Shown one piece after another: positions 57,283-64,000 of a stretch of 64,000 bases of DNA. Every line of letters starts with the position of its first letter. The stretch's first letter is position 1. The translations under genes and the position numbers were made by a program. The stretch is from Micrococcales bacterium UBA7469 (GTDB lineage Bacteria; Actinomycetota; Actinomycetes; Actinomycetales; Microbacteriaceae): NCBI GenBank assembly GCA_002479805.1, contig DLPB01000031.1, forward strand, positions 77,980-141,979, read 5' to 3'. The notes beneath the pieces are model-generated. The model worked only from the letters and a program-made list of their open reading frames with translations, was not told the DNA's origin and did not search any database.

Positions 57283-57829
57283 CCAAAAGTTCTTTCATCT
57301 GGACGATCTGGGCAGTTTGCGACTCGATAATTGCGGCTGCCAATTTTGCAACTTCAGGGTTTTTTGAATCAACCACATCCTCAGCCATGGCGATAGCGCC
57401 CTCGTGGTGAGCAATCATGCCTTCAAGATAGAGTCGATCGAATTCGGCGCCGGAAGCAGCTTTCAGAGTTTCAATCTCTTCGTCGGTCAGCATGCCGTCC
57501 ATTCCCATGTTGTGATCCATGTGCTCGTTTGCCCCGGCGGCTTTCAACCAAGACTGCATGAGCTCAATTTCTGGAGCTTGCTCATTGGCAATTTGCTTCG
57601 CTAATTCCAAAACCTCAGGGCGAAGAGCGCGCGAGATAGCGATTTCTCCCATCTCGACCGCTTGTTGATGGTGTGGAATCATCATCTGGGCAAACATCAC
57701 ATCTGCCGCACTGAATTCGGAATTCTCGCTCACCATGTGATTGGAGTGGTCCTCGGTTACGACGACGGTGGTGCAGCCGGTAAGAAGTAACGATGTGGAT
57801 AAAAGGACTGCGGCAAATACCTTTTTCAA
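57275..57829 (-). CDS. DUF305 lipoprotein
   Basis: A 184-aa exported protein. The signal peptide ends in a lipobox (LLLTGCTT), so it is anchored through Cys19. Two DUF305 helical hairpins carry the paired His/Met motifs MFAQMMIPHHQQAVEM and YLEGMIAHHEGAIAMAE. DUF305 proteins are often found with copper resistance genes, and the His/Met-rich makeup (also NHM, HMDHNMGMDG) suggests copper binding at the outer face. No copper exporter is adjacent. The C-terminus overlaps the nucleotidyltransferase gene. Confidence 0.9.
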   Translation of the reverse strand: MKKVFAAVLLSTSLLLTGCTTVVVTEDHSNHMVSENSEFSAADVMFAQMMIPHHQQAVEMGEIAISRALRPEVLELAKQIANEQAPEIELMQSWLKAAGANEHMDHNMGMDGMLTDEEIETLKAASGAEFDRLYLEGMIAHHEGAIAMAEDVVDSKNPEVAKLAAAIIESQTAQIVQMKELLAN

Positions 57830-57842
57830 TTTGATCCTTAAA

Positions 57843-58217
57843 TTAGTTTGCTTCGGTTAGCTGGGCCACTCGCTGCGGCGAGATCTGCAGCAGCACGCCG
57901 ATATCGCGCATGCTCAAACCTTCATCGCGCAGCCTTGAGACCACATCGCGAATCTCGCGAGAAGCCTCTTCTTGCAGGCGCTGAGATTCGCGCATCTTGA
58001 TTTGCGCAGCCTCCAAGTCACACATGATGCCAGGCATGGCAGCCTCCACCTTGACCACCACTTCGCAGCGGTCGATGCCCTGGTATTCGTGAACCAGGTC
58101 TCTGATCTGTTCGGTGGCAAGGTCTAGGCGCTTGGTGGAGATCAGTAGATTGTCCAAAGCCGGGACGCGAACGCGCCAGGCTCCGGCCTTACGCTCGCAC
58201 TCAGCTTTGATTTCCAT
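57843..58217 (-). CDS. Small protein with coiled coil and C-terminal helix-turn-helix (124 aa)
   Basis: No family recognised with certainty. Residues 1-65 form a small alpha/beta fold resembling HicB-like domains (WRVRVPALDNLLISTKRLDLATEQI). A charged coiled coil (KMRESQRLQEEASREI) and a C-terminal HTH like sigma region 4 (EGLSMRDIGVLLQISPQRVAQL) follow. A DNA-binding regulator or antitoxin-like protein is plausible. It is divergent from the DoxX gene, whose promoter contains a TAGACA palindrome, and could be its regulator. 13 nt upstream of the DUF305 gene start. Confidence 0.65.
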   Translation of the reverse strand: MEIKAECERKAGAWRVRVPALDNLLISTKRLDLATEQIRDLVHEYQGIDRCEVVVKVEAAMPGIMCDLEAAQIKMRESQRLQEEASREIRDVVSRLRDEGLSMRDIGVLLQISPQRVAQLTEAN

Positions 58218-58251
58218 AAAGAAACCTTATCAAGGAAAAAATCAGGTATGG

Positions 58252-58281
58252 TAGACAATGTTTGTCTAGAGGGACTAGACA
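58252..58281. promoter_or_regulatory. TAGACA operator cluster before the DoxX gene
   Basis: TAGACA (58252-58257) and TGTCTA (58263-58268) form a perfect inverted repeat with a 5-nt centre. A third TAGACA half-site lies at 58276-58281. TATGGT just before (58247-58252) fits a plus-strand -10, so the sites cover the transcription start. The regulator is unknown; the divergent HTH protein is one candidate. Confidence 0.5.
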
Positions 58282-58294
58282 GAATTAGGAAAAC

Positions 58295-58699
58295 ATGGAA
58301 ATTTTGATCATCGCTCTTGCCGCCGCGGCAAGCCTCTTCACCGCATTCGCTTTCTTCAAGGCCGGTAAGTTCAAGGCAACAAGCTCCAAGGAGACCCTGC
58401 TGGGTGCAGGTTTTGGCTGGGTTGAGAAGACCCCATTCGGTGTGGTTCGCCTAATCGCCTGGCTTGAGCTACTTGGTGCAGCCGGTCTGGTACTGGCACC
58501 GATCGGATACTTCCTAGGGTTCACCTGGGTACTTTGGTTTGCGGTGGCCGCCGGTATTGGCCTGGCGCTGACCATGGTTGGTGCAATCATCCTGCACGCT
58601 AAGCGTGGCGAGGCTAAGTACACCCTCAAGATGAACATGAACTTGCTTTTGGCATCGCTAGCAGCTGCACTGCTATGGGCATACCTACCGCTGGTCTAA
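58295..58699 (+). CDS. DoxX-like membrane protein
   Basis: A 134-aa protein with four transmembrane helices (residues ~2-24, 48-65, 70-95 and 110-131). The helix pattern and RLIAWLELLGAAGLVLAPIG match the DoxX-like family. Members take part in thiol-redox homeostasis or quinone chemistry; the specific role here is unknown. AGGAAAAC gives a modest SD before ATG 58295. A regulated promoter with TAGACA repeats precedes it and a strong terminator follows. Confidence 0.85.
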   Translation: MEILIIALAAAASLFTAFAFFKAGKFKATSSKETLLGAGFGWVEKTPFGVVRLIAWLELLGAAGLVLAPIGYFLGFTWVLWFAVAAGIGLALTMVGAIILHAKRGEAKYTLKMNMNLLLASLAAALLWAYLPLV

Positions 58700-58711
58700 A
58701 GAAACCTTAGG

Positions 58712-58747
58712 AATCGGGCCGGGGATTACTCGGCCCGATTTTTCTTT
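58712..58747 (+). terminator. Rho-independent terminator after the DoxX gene
   Basis: AATCGGGCCG (58712-58721) pairs with CGGCCCGATT (58731-58740), followed by TTTCTTT. It overlaps the last codons of the convergent 84-aa gene. Confidence 0.9.
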
Positions 58748-58980
58748 GGCATGGTGATCAAAATCGAAGCGATGATGATCGATGCCAAGGGTGCAACCGC
58801 CAAGGTCCAGACCGTGGCAATCCCCCACATCGCAATGAATCCAGTGACGGCATTGAGCCCAGCGGCTAGCCAAAGCTTGGCCTTGCCACGGCGGTAAAGG
58901 ATGGCGGTAAAGATGTTTGCCAGCGAAATTGCGATTTCAGCGATGAAGATTCCGGCAACTAGGGCAGCGAGTGATTCCAT
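58726..58980 (-). CDS. Small membrane protein (84 aa)
   Basis: An 84-aa protein with three hydrophobic helices (residues ~3-28, 38-55 and 58-76). Short basic loops (YRRGKAK) and a basic tail (PKKNRAE) follow the positive-inside rule. No family recognised. ATG 58980 is the first start. Its end overlaps the DoxX terminator. It lies 24 nt before the EamA gene's stop side on the same strand, so it may be the last gene of that transcript. Confidence 0.65.
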   Translation of the reverse strand: MESLAALVAGIFIAEIAISLANIFTAILYRRGKAKLWLAAGLNAVTGFIAMWGIATVWTLAVAPLASIIIASILITMPKKNRAE

Positions 58981-59004
58981 ATCTACCTAGTGTGTCAACA
59001 ATCG

Positions 59005-59871
59005 CTACTTTTTCGCAGATAAATAAAGACCAACGGTAATCAGCGGGATTCCGATTAGTAGCCCAGGCGTTACCGGCTCCGCAAGAAAAACAGTGCCCAG
59101 CATTAGCGCTACCGCGGTGTTCACATAGGTGATCAGGCTGGCCTTAACCGGCCCAACCTCACGAATTAGTTCAAAGAAGATCACGAAGGCGAGCGCCGAG
59201 CAAACAAGGCCCAGCACCAAAAGTGCAATCCAGCTCTCAACCGGAGGCTGGGCTGCAATCTCGGCAGGAATCTCAAATGCTGCTGGAACCGCGTAAATGG
59301 CGGCGACGATCGCCATGCTGAAGCCAATAACACCACTGGTTGGCACATCGGTCATCTTGTGATTGGCCATAATTGGTGCGATTGCATAACCAACCGCCGC
59401 CAGCACAACGGCGCCGATCCAGAGCGGTTCAACGTGGCCGAGGAACGAGTCGATGCCAACCAGCGCAACGACGCCGGTAAAACCGATAACCATTCCCGCC
59501 AGTGGGATTGGCTTGAGCGCAGTGCGGTCTTTGAACACCAGGGCCAGGATCGCGACCGCAAAAAACGGCACGGTGGAAATCAATAATCCGGCAAGGCCGG
59601 ACGAGATATATTTCTCTGCCTCGGTAATCAAGAACCAGGGGCCAACCATCTCTAGGCCGGCAAACAGCAAGACATAGGGCCAGGCCTTCAAAACCTTTTT
59701 TGCGGCACCGGTCTTGATCGCGTATGGCACCAAAACCAAAGCACCGATTAGGGTTCTAGCAAAAACAATGGTTGGCGTGGAAAAGCTCTCCAGAGCGATG
59801 GCAATAAAGAAATAGGGCAGTCCCCAGAAAACGCCAGCGAGCAAGAACAGCACTAATCCTCGACGCGACAC
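59005..59871 (-). CDS. EamA-family (DMT) transporter
   Basis: A 288-aa drug/metabolite transporter with ten predicted helices in two EamA halves, each opening with the typical pattern (LFLLAGVFWGLPYFFIAIAL; AVVLAAVGYAIAPIMA). GTG 59871 (VSRRGLVLF) is chosen as the start. The open frame reaches 60195, but that extension is antisense to the DUF1801 gene and not membrane-like. TACGCT 6 nt upstream fits a leaderless promoter. Likely exports amino acids or similar metabolites; the substrate is unknown. Confidence 0.87.
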   Translation of the reverse strand: MSRRGLVLFLLAGVFWGLPYFFIAIALESFSTPTIVFARTLIGALVLVPYAIKTGAAKKVLKAWPYVLLFAGLEMVGPWFLITEAEKYISSGLAGLLISTVPFFAVAILALVFKDRTALKPIPLAGMVIGFTGVVALVGIDSFLGHVEPLWIGAVVLAAVGYAIAPIMANHKMTDVPTSGVIGFSMAIVAAIYAVPAAFEIPAEIAAQPPVESWIALLVLGLVCSALAFVIFFELIREVGPVKASLITYVNTAVALMLGTVFLAEPVTPGLLIGIPLITVGLYLSAKK

Positions 59872-59911
59872 TGGACTAGCGTATTGGAAGAAACCAACTG
59901 GAGGGTGAGAG

Positions 59912-60301
59912 ATGGCAACTCCGCAGCAGGAAATAGATCTGATCATTGAGTCAGCACCGGGCTGGAAAGCCGAGCTCCTCACCCAACTGAGGTCAATAAT
60001 CCTCGGAACTAACCCCTTGGTAAGCGAGGCTGTGAAGTGGAAGATGCCCTCGAAGCCGCTTGGTTCTGCAGTTTGGGAATCGGACGGCATCATCTGCGTG
60101 GCAGATATCCTCAAATCCGCGGTTCGGCTCACGTTCCCTAACGCCGCAAAGTTTGCAGCCGACGACCCACATTTCAACGCCCGATTGGACAGCAAGGTGG
60201 CGCGGGCAATCGACTACTTCGAAAACGATGTGCCGAATCATGACGGCCTGCAAAACTTGGTCTCTGAGGCCATATCGTTCAACTTGGAGAAGGGTAAATA
60301 G
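59912..60301 (+). CDS. DUF1801 (YdhG-like) domain protein
   Basis: A 129-aa protein of the DUF1801 family. The N-terminal helical part contains WKAELLTQLRSII. LVSEAVKWKMPSKPLGSAVW is the conserved core (family E-x-x-KWxxP), and VRLTFPNAAKF follows. Its fold resembles iron-sulphur frataxin-like or YdhG proteins; no firm function is known. GGAGGG precedes ATG 59912 by about 6 nt, one of the few clear SD starts in this part. Divergent from the EamA gene. Confidence 0.85.
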   Translation: MATPQQEIDLIIESAPGWKAELLTQLRSIILGTNPLVSEAVKWKMPSKPLGSAVWESDGIICVADILKSAVRLTFPNAAKFAADDPHFNARLDSKVARAIDYFENDVPNHDGLQNLVSEAISFNLEKGK

Positions 60302-60346
60302 CTCTTGTCGGCGCTGACGGTTGGCAACGCTTGGTAGTCTTGCCAA

Positions 60347-61597
60347 ATGGCCCGAGAAAGCGCACTTAGAGCTTTCAAACACCGCAACTATCGGATCTTG
60401 TTTCCGGCCAGCGTGCTCTCAAACATTGGCACCTGGGCCCAGCGCATTGCTCAGGACTGGCTGGTTCTCGAACTCACCAATAGTGCTCAGCTATTGGGTT
60501 TGATCACCGCCCTGCAATTTTTACCATCTCTGCTTCTAAGCCTCTACGGCGGGGTTCTCGCCGATCGGTTTGATAAACGAACGCTCTTGATAATCACCAA
60601 TGTCGGCGCTGGACTGGGCTCACTAACCCTGGGGCTTTTGGTAATTAGCGGGGTGGTTGAGATCTGGCACGTTGCCATACTCGCCTTCACGGTTGGCGTA
60701 TTCTCCGCTATCGATGCTCCGGTCCGCACCAGCTTCAACACAGAACTGGTTGGTCACCAAGACATTCCGAGTGCCATCAGCCTGAATTCGGCAAACTTCA
60801 ACGCCGGTAGGCTTATCGGCCCAGCCGCCTCCGGGTTCTTGATTGTGCTGTTTGGGACCGGGGTCTCTTTCCTGATCAACTCGCTCACATATGTGGCGGT
60901 TGTTATTGCCCTGGCGCTGATGCGTAAAGACCTGCTCTTTATCTCGGTGAAGCCAAATAGCGCAGCCAAGCTCAAGCAGGCCGTGCAGTATGTGATCGGG
61001 CAACGCGATATCTTCTTGGTGATGCTGGCGGTCTTCTTTGCCACCACCTTCGGCTTGAACTTCCAAATCTTCATGGCGGTAATGGCCACCCAGGAATTTG
61101 GTAAGGGTCCGGCGGAGTTTGGAATTTTGGGCAGCGTTTTGGCGGTCGGGTCCTTCACCGGAGTTCTAATCTCCGCCAGGTTTGAACACCTGAGAGTTCC
61201 AAAGTTTGTGATGTTTGGCGGAATGCTCTTTGGGCTGTTGCTAACCATCACGGCCTGGATGCCCAGCTACGGAACCTTTGCCATGATGTTGCCACTGGTT
61301 GGTGGCATGGCACTGATGACTTTGATTTCTGCAAACTCGTTTGTTCAGACCAACTGCGAACCCACATTGCGCGGCCGGGTCATGGGAATTTACCTTTTGA
61401 TCTTTATGGGCGGAACCCCGATCGGTTCACCGCTAATTGGTTGGTTTGCCGAGGCAGTTGGTATTCGCTGGACGGTGATGGGTTGCGGGCTAATTGTTTT
61501 GCTTGCCAGCGTCGCCATCTACATCGCGCTGCGTAGAAGCAAAACCTCAGACCCAATCACCGAGAGCATGCCGGTGATTCCTGAGCCGAGAAGCTAG
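60347..61597 (+). CDS. MFS exporter (EntS/MFS_3-like)
   Basis: A 416-aa transporter with 12 predicted helices. The N-terminal FKHRNYRILFPASVLSNIGTW, then AQDWLVLELTNSA and GVLADRFDKRTLLI (loop 2-3 motif), place it in the MFS_3 group that includes the enterobactin exporter EntS. INSLTYVAVVIALALMRKD ends the first half. Substrate unknown. TAGTCT 6 nt before ATG indicates a leaderless start. It is 46 nt from the DUF1801 gene. Confidence 0.88.
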   Translation: MARESALRAFKHRNYRILFPASVLSNIGTWAQRIAQDWLVLELTNSAQLLGLITALQFLPSLLLSLYGGVLADRFDKRTLLIITNVGAGLGSLTLGLLVISGVVEIWHVAILAFTVGVFSAIDAPVRTSFNTELVGHQDIPSAISLNSANFNAGRLIGPAASGFLIVLFGTGVSFLINSLTYVAVVIALALMRKDLLFISVKPNSAAKLKQAVQYVIGQRDIFLVMLAVFFATTFGLNFQIFMAVMATQEFGKGPAEFGILGSVLAVGSFTGVLISARFEHLRVPKFVMFGGMLFGLLLTITAWMPSYGTFAMMLPLVGGMALMTLISANSFVQTNCEPTLRGRVMGIYLLIFMGGTPIGSPLIGWFAEAVGIRWTVMGCGLIVLLASVAIYIALRRSKTSDPITESMPVIPEPRS

Positions 61598-61629
61598 CTG
61601 GCCTAAAGCAGCGTCAATAGACTGACAAG

Positions 61630-62034
61630 ATGAAAATTTCAGTCTCAGTCGATATCAATGCTCCGGTAGCAAAAGCTTGGGATGCGTATGTCACCCCAGG
61701 GGCAATCAACCAGTGGAACTTCGCCTCCGACGACTGGCAGTGCAGGGACGCCAGAGTAGATCTTCGTGTTGGTGGCAACTTCTCCTCCCACATGGAGGCC
61801 AAAGATGGCAGTTTCGGCTTTGATTTTGAGGGCACCTACACCAACATCATCGAGCACAAACTCCTCGAATACTTATTCGGAGATCGGACAGCGAGAGTTG
61901 TATTCGAGCAGGTGGGTGAGGATTCTCGGGTCACTGTTGAGTTTGACACCGAAGACGAGAACTCAGTTGATATGCAGCGTGAGGGATGGCAGGCCATCCT
62001 CAATAACTACGCAAAGTATGTTCTAAACAACTAA
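61630..62034 (+). CDS. SRPBCC/AHSA1-family protein
   Basis: A 134-aa START-like protein of the AHSA1 (activator of Hsp90 ATPase homologue) group. Signs are ISVSVDINAPVAKAWDAYVTPGAINQW at the N-terminus (27 residues; core A-P-V-x-x-A-W and the TW/INQW turn), VDLRVGGNFSSHMEAKDG and a C-terminal helix ending WQAILNNYAKYV. It binds a hydrophobic ligand in family members; the ligand is unknown. Common in Actinobacteria near stress or transport genes. No membrane segment or signal peptide. Confidence 0.88.
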   Translation: MKISVSVDINAPVAKAWDAYVTPGAINQWNFASDDWQCRDARVDLRVGGNFSSHMEAKDGSFGFDFEGTYTNIIEHKLLEYLFGDRTARVVFEQVGEDSRVTVEFDTEDENSVDMQREGWQAILNNYAKYVLNN

Positions 62035-62067
62035 CTAGCGCTGCCAAGTCGCCCCAGCGGGCAATCA

Positions 62068-62415
62068 CTAGCGTCCTGACTGCTTCTTGTGGAGTTCGCG
62101 AAGGATTTGTTGTGTTTCTTGGTGGGCAGCCATAACAACCTGGTGAGTTTCGTTATCGCGCTTTTCGGTTTTCCTGGCCTGAACCGCTTGGCCAACCATG
62201 ATTATTGGCAGTAGCACCAGCTGCAAAAAGGTTTGAGCAAACCAAGAGACAATAACCAAAGTATTTCCGGAGGCTAGAGCTGCCGGTAGTGAGACCAACG
62301 CCAGCATTGAAAAAGCAATCGCTGCCCACATCGTGCCAACGACCGAAGTTATCTTGACGCCGAGTTTGTCTAGGAAGTTATTTGCTCTAGTCAGATACGA
62401 AGCGGCCTTAGTCAT
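62068..62415 (-). CDS. Hypothetical membrane protein (115 aa)
   Basis: A 115-aa protein with two membrane helices (residues ~22-45 and 50-75). An amphipathic N-terminal helix (SYLTRANNFLDKLG) precedes them, and a long polar C-terminal helix follows (KTEKRDNETHQVVMAAHQE). The layout resembles small DUF1003-type or Fe-permease-like membrane proteins, but I cannot assign it. ATG 62415 has no clear SD. It faces a 284-nt non-coding stretch containing a decayed tRNA-end repeat. Confidence 0.6.
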   Translation of the reverse strand: MTKAASYLTRANNFLDKLGVKITSVVGTMWAAIAFSMLALVSLPAALASGNTLVIVSWFAQTFLQLVLLPIIMVGQAVQARKTEKRDNETHQVVMAAHQETQQILRELHKKQSGR

Positions 62416-62436
62416 AACTGAAGCTTATTCTCGACC

Positions 62437-62465
62437 CCAAGGCAATGGCTCAGCCCAGGCCTTGG
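62437..62465. repeat. Inverted repeat in the 62.4-62.7 kb gap
   Basis: CCAAGGC (62437-62443) and GCCTTGG (62459-62465) form a perfect 7-bp stem with a 15-nt loop that can itself pair (GGCTcAGCC). No T-run follows. It lies just left of the decayed tRNA-end copy. Function unknown. Confidence 0.35.
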
Positions 62466-62491
62466 TGGCGAGATAGCAGTCGCCCAAGAAA

Positions 62492-62552
62492 GAAACTCTC
62501 ACTATTTCTGGAGGGAGTTTCCTGATGAGTGGGGACTCGGGGGGTCACGTTC
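62492..62552 (-). repeat. Decayed copy of terminator plus tRNA 3' end (left repeat)
   Basis: This stretch aligns with 63943-64000 over about 60 nt with roughly three quarters identity. It comprises a GAAACTC...GGAGTTTC hairpin around CTATTTCT, then GAGTGGGGACTCGGGGGGTC, the counterpart of GAGTGGAGACTAGGGGGGTC. On the minus strand it resembles a tRNA 3' acceptor arm with its terminator, but the T-loop is disrupted (an extra 2 nt). It is probably the old or exchanged end left by integration of the segment carrying the MFS gene. The remainder of the gap to 62699 holds only small hairpins. Confidence 0.6.
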
Positions 62553-62699
62553 CAAGCTAGGTCAGGCCCAAAAAGGTTCTGGTGGATTTTCCCACTATCT
62601 TGAGCGGATTAGAGCTTGGTTTAACCGGCTTTTCACGGGGTGCTGATAGGTTTCTGAAGGAGTGACCCTTCCGAGTTGACGAGGTAATTAGGTTCAAAC

Positions 62700-63944
62700 A
62701 TGAAATCAAAAATTCACCCGGCTTGGATTGTCGCAGCGATAACTTTTCTCACATTGATCGCTGCCGCCGCTTTTCGATCAACCACTTCGGTTTTGTTTGA
62801 GCCCCTGGAGAGTAGCTTTGGTTGGACCAGATCACAAACCTCTTTGGCCGTGACGGTGAACCTTTTGTTCTATGGTTTGACGGCCCCTTTTGCTGCTGTT
62901 TTGATGGAAAGATTCTCGGTCAAAAAGGTCGCCTTGGTTGCTCTTGGCTTAATCGCGTCTGGAACAATTCTCACGGTTTATATGACCGAGGTTTGGCATC
63001 TGGTTCTGCTTTGGGGAGTATTTGTGGGCTTAGGGACAGGTGGTCTGGCACTTGTATTTGCCTCAATTGTTGCCAACAGATGGTTTGTAAGAAAACGAGG
63101 ATTGATTACCGGAATTTTCTCGGCAGCCTATGCCACGGGTCAATTAGTGTTTCTACCTCTAATAGCTCACTCGGTTATGGAGATGGGCTGGCAAACCGGA
63201 TCGCTCTTGGTGGGGGCATTTGCAATCGTAGTGGTCCCGCTTTTTGCCGTATTTTTCAGAAATCGCCCAAGTGACGTTGGCGAGTTGCCTTATGGTGCCA
63301 ATGAAGCTCCGCAAACTCACGGCGAGGCACCAAGAACTCTAGGTTCAACGTTTTCGGTCTTGTTCGATGCGGCCCGAACCCGAGAATTTTGGGTTTTGGC
63401 CGGAACTTTCTTTATTTGTGGTTGGACAACTAATGGATTGATCGGCGCTCATTTCATTCCCGCTGCACACGATCATGGAATGCCGGCAACAACGGCTGCT
63501 GGACTACTGGCCCTGGTCGGAATATTTGATTTTGTGGGAACGATACTTTCAGGTTGGTTGACTGATCGCTATGACTCTCGAATTTTGCTGGCTGTTTACT
63601 ACGGCCTGCGTGGGTTGGCACTTTTTAGCGTTCCCTTCGTTTTAGGACCAACGGTCGAACCCCCGCTTTTATTTTTCGTGGTGTTTTATGGCTTGGATTG
63701 GATAGCGACCGTCCCTCCCACTCTCGAACTGATTCGAAATTATTTTGGTTTGGAAAAAACAGGCATTATCTGGGGGTGGGTCTTTGCTGCTCACATGGTT
63801 GGTGCTTCGGTAGCTGCATTATTTGCTGGGGTGATCAGAGACGTCCAAGGCAGTTACTTCATCGCCTGGATTACCGCTGCAGTGCTTTGTCTATTCGCTA
63901 CCGCCTCGATGGCGCTGATCAAGAAACCACAGCTCTTAAAGTAA
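62700..63944 (+). CDS. MFS transporter (oxalate/formate antiporter-like group)
   Basis: A 414-aa permease with 12 predicted helices. The first helix pair flanks FEPLESSFGWTRSQTSLAVTV, typical of the OFA/monocarboxylate-like MFS group. The loop 2-3 motif is degenerate (AAVLMERFSVKKVAL). The central loop has FFRNRPSDVGELPYG, a frequent motif of this group, and the second half GTILSGWLTDRYDSR. Codons look more AT-rich than the neighbours (judged by eye). It is flanked by two copies of a tRNA-end/terminator repeat, so it looks acquired. Substrate unknown; small carboxylates are likely. Confidence 0.85.
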   Translation: MKSKIHPAWIVAAITFLTLIAAAAFRSTTSVLFEPLESSFGWTRSQTSLAVTVNLLFYGLTAPFAAVLMERFSVKKVALVALGLIASGTILTVYMTEVWHLVLLWGVFVGLGTGGLALVFASIVANRWFVRKRGLITGIFSAAYATGQLVFLPLIAHSVMEMGWQTGSLLVGAFAIVVVPLFAVFFRNRPSDVGELPYGANEAPQTHGEAPRTLGSTFSVLFDAARTREFWVLAGTFFICGWTTNGLIGAHFIPAAHDHGMPATTAAGLLALVGIFDFVGTILSGWLTDRYDSRILLAVYYGLRGLALFSVPFVLGPTVEPPLLFFVVFYGLDWIATVPPTLELIRNYFGLEKTGIIWGWVFAAHMVGASVAALFAGVIRDVQGSYFIAWITAAVLCLFATASMALIKKPQLLK

Positions 63945-63972
63945 AACTCCCCCTATTTCTAGGGGGAGTTTT
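63943..63972. terminator. Bidirectional terminator between MFS gene and tRNA gene
   Basis: AAAACTCCCCC (63943-63953) and GGGGGAGTTTT (63962-63972) form a strong stem with T-runs on both strands. It begins within the MFS stop codon. It serves both the MFS gene and the converging tRNA gene. Confidence 0.9.
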
Positions 63973-63978
63973 TCTGAG

Positions 63979-64000
63979 TGGAGACTAGGGGGGTCGAACC
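63979..64000 (-). tRNA. tRNA 3' end, cut by the window edge
   Basis: Read on the minus strand the last bases are GGTTCGACC, CCCCT, AGTCTCC and A. These fit tRNA positions 52-60 (T-loop), 61-65 (T-stem), 66-72 (acceptor) and 73 exactly. No CCA is encoded. The anticodon lies outside the window, so the isotype is unknown. A tmRNA 3' end is the main alternative. A decayed copy lies at 62526-62552. Confidence 0.65.

Noticed and set aside
59872..60195. 107-residue N-terminal extension of the EamA transporter
   Set aside because: It is antisense to the DUF1801 gene and not membrane-like; GTG 59871 directly precedes the first helix and has a leaderless -10.

Overview
The window reads as a chromosomal segment of a small-genome actinobacterium, probably of the family Microbacteriaceae (my inference). 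It has dense genes with many 1-17 nt overlaps, moderate GC and an actinobacterial hspR-type heat-shock operon with HAIR operators. Many genes appear leaderless, with a TAnnnT hexamer 6-7 nt before ATG or GTG. No rRNA, CRISPR array, transposase or integrase was seen.

1-11 kb is accessory. A minus-strand run (ARPP-1-like protein, VWA protein, dual-specificity phosphatase, two small proteins, HDAC-like deacylase) faces an NrtR-like regulator whose Nudix box is degenerate. This looks like an ADP-ribose/NAD-linked module of unknown output. Next come poorly conserved genes, an overlapping set made of a RelA/SpoT-like HD protein with N-terminal zinc modules and a 5'(3')-deoxyribonucleotidase, two membrane-associated unknowns and a TacA-TacT type toxin-antitoxin pair.

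11-17 kb holds secreted proteins: two genes truncated at one shared head-to-head breakpoint (an Ig-like surface protein and a GH16 glucanase) and a very large subtilase with three ~220-residue repeats. 17-24.7 kb is mixed metabolism: hydrolases, a secreted HNH nuclease, an aldo/keto reductase, a zinc alcohol dehydrogenase, glutathione peroxidase, MutT, and an unlisted 34-residue Cys-rich mini-protein.

24.7-37.6 kb is a complete-looking glucuronide utilisation locus. A peptide-type ABC importer (with a permease-ATPase fusion) would bring in glucuronides. UidA, UxaC, UxuB and ManD convert them to 2-keto-3-deoxygluconate, and a gluconokinase and a LacI regulator complete the set. Near-identical LacI-type operators lie at both main promoters.

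37.6-54 kb is mostly core: purA, a SpoU methyltransferase, a HAD phosphatase, pyrE, exonuclease III, AlkD-like glycosylase, a CASTOR/POLLUX-like channel, then dnaK-grpE-dnaJ-hspR-clpB and a divergent asparaginase that probably shares an HspR operator.

54-64 kb contains an AbiF-like HEPN protein preceded by a structured RNA (the strongest candidate defence system here), a BlaI/M56 pair, dcd, transporters and small proteins. The right edge holds the 3' end of a minus-strand tRNA-like gene. A degenerate copy of that end plus its terminator lies 1.4 kb away, across an MFS gene, as expected of an integration at a tRNA gene.
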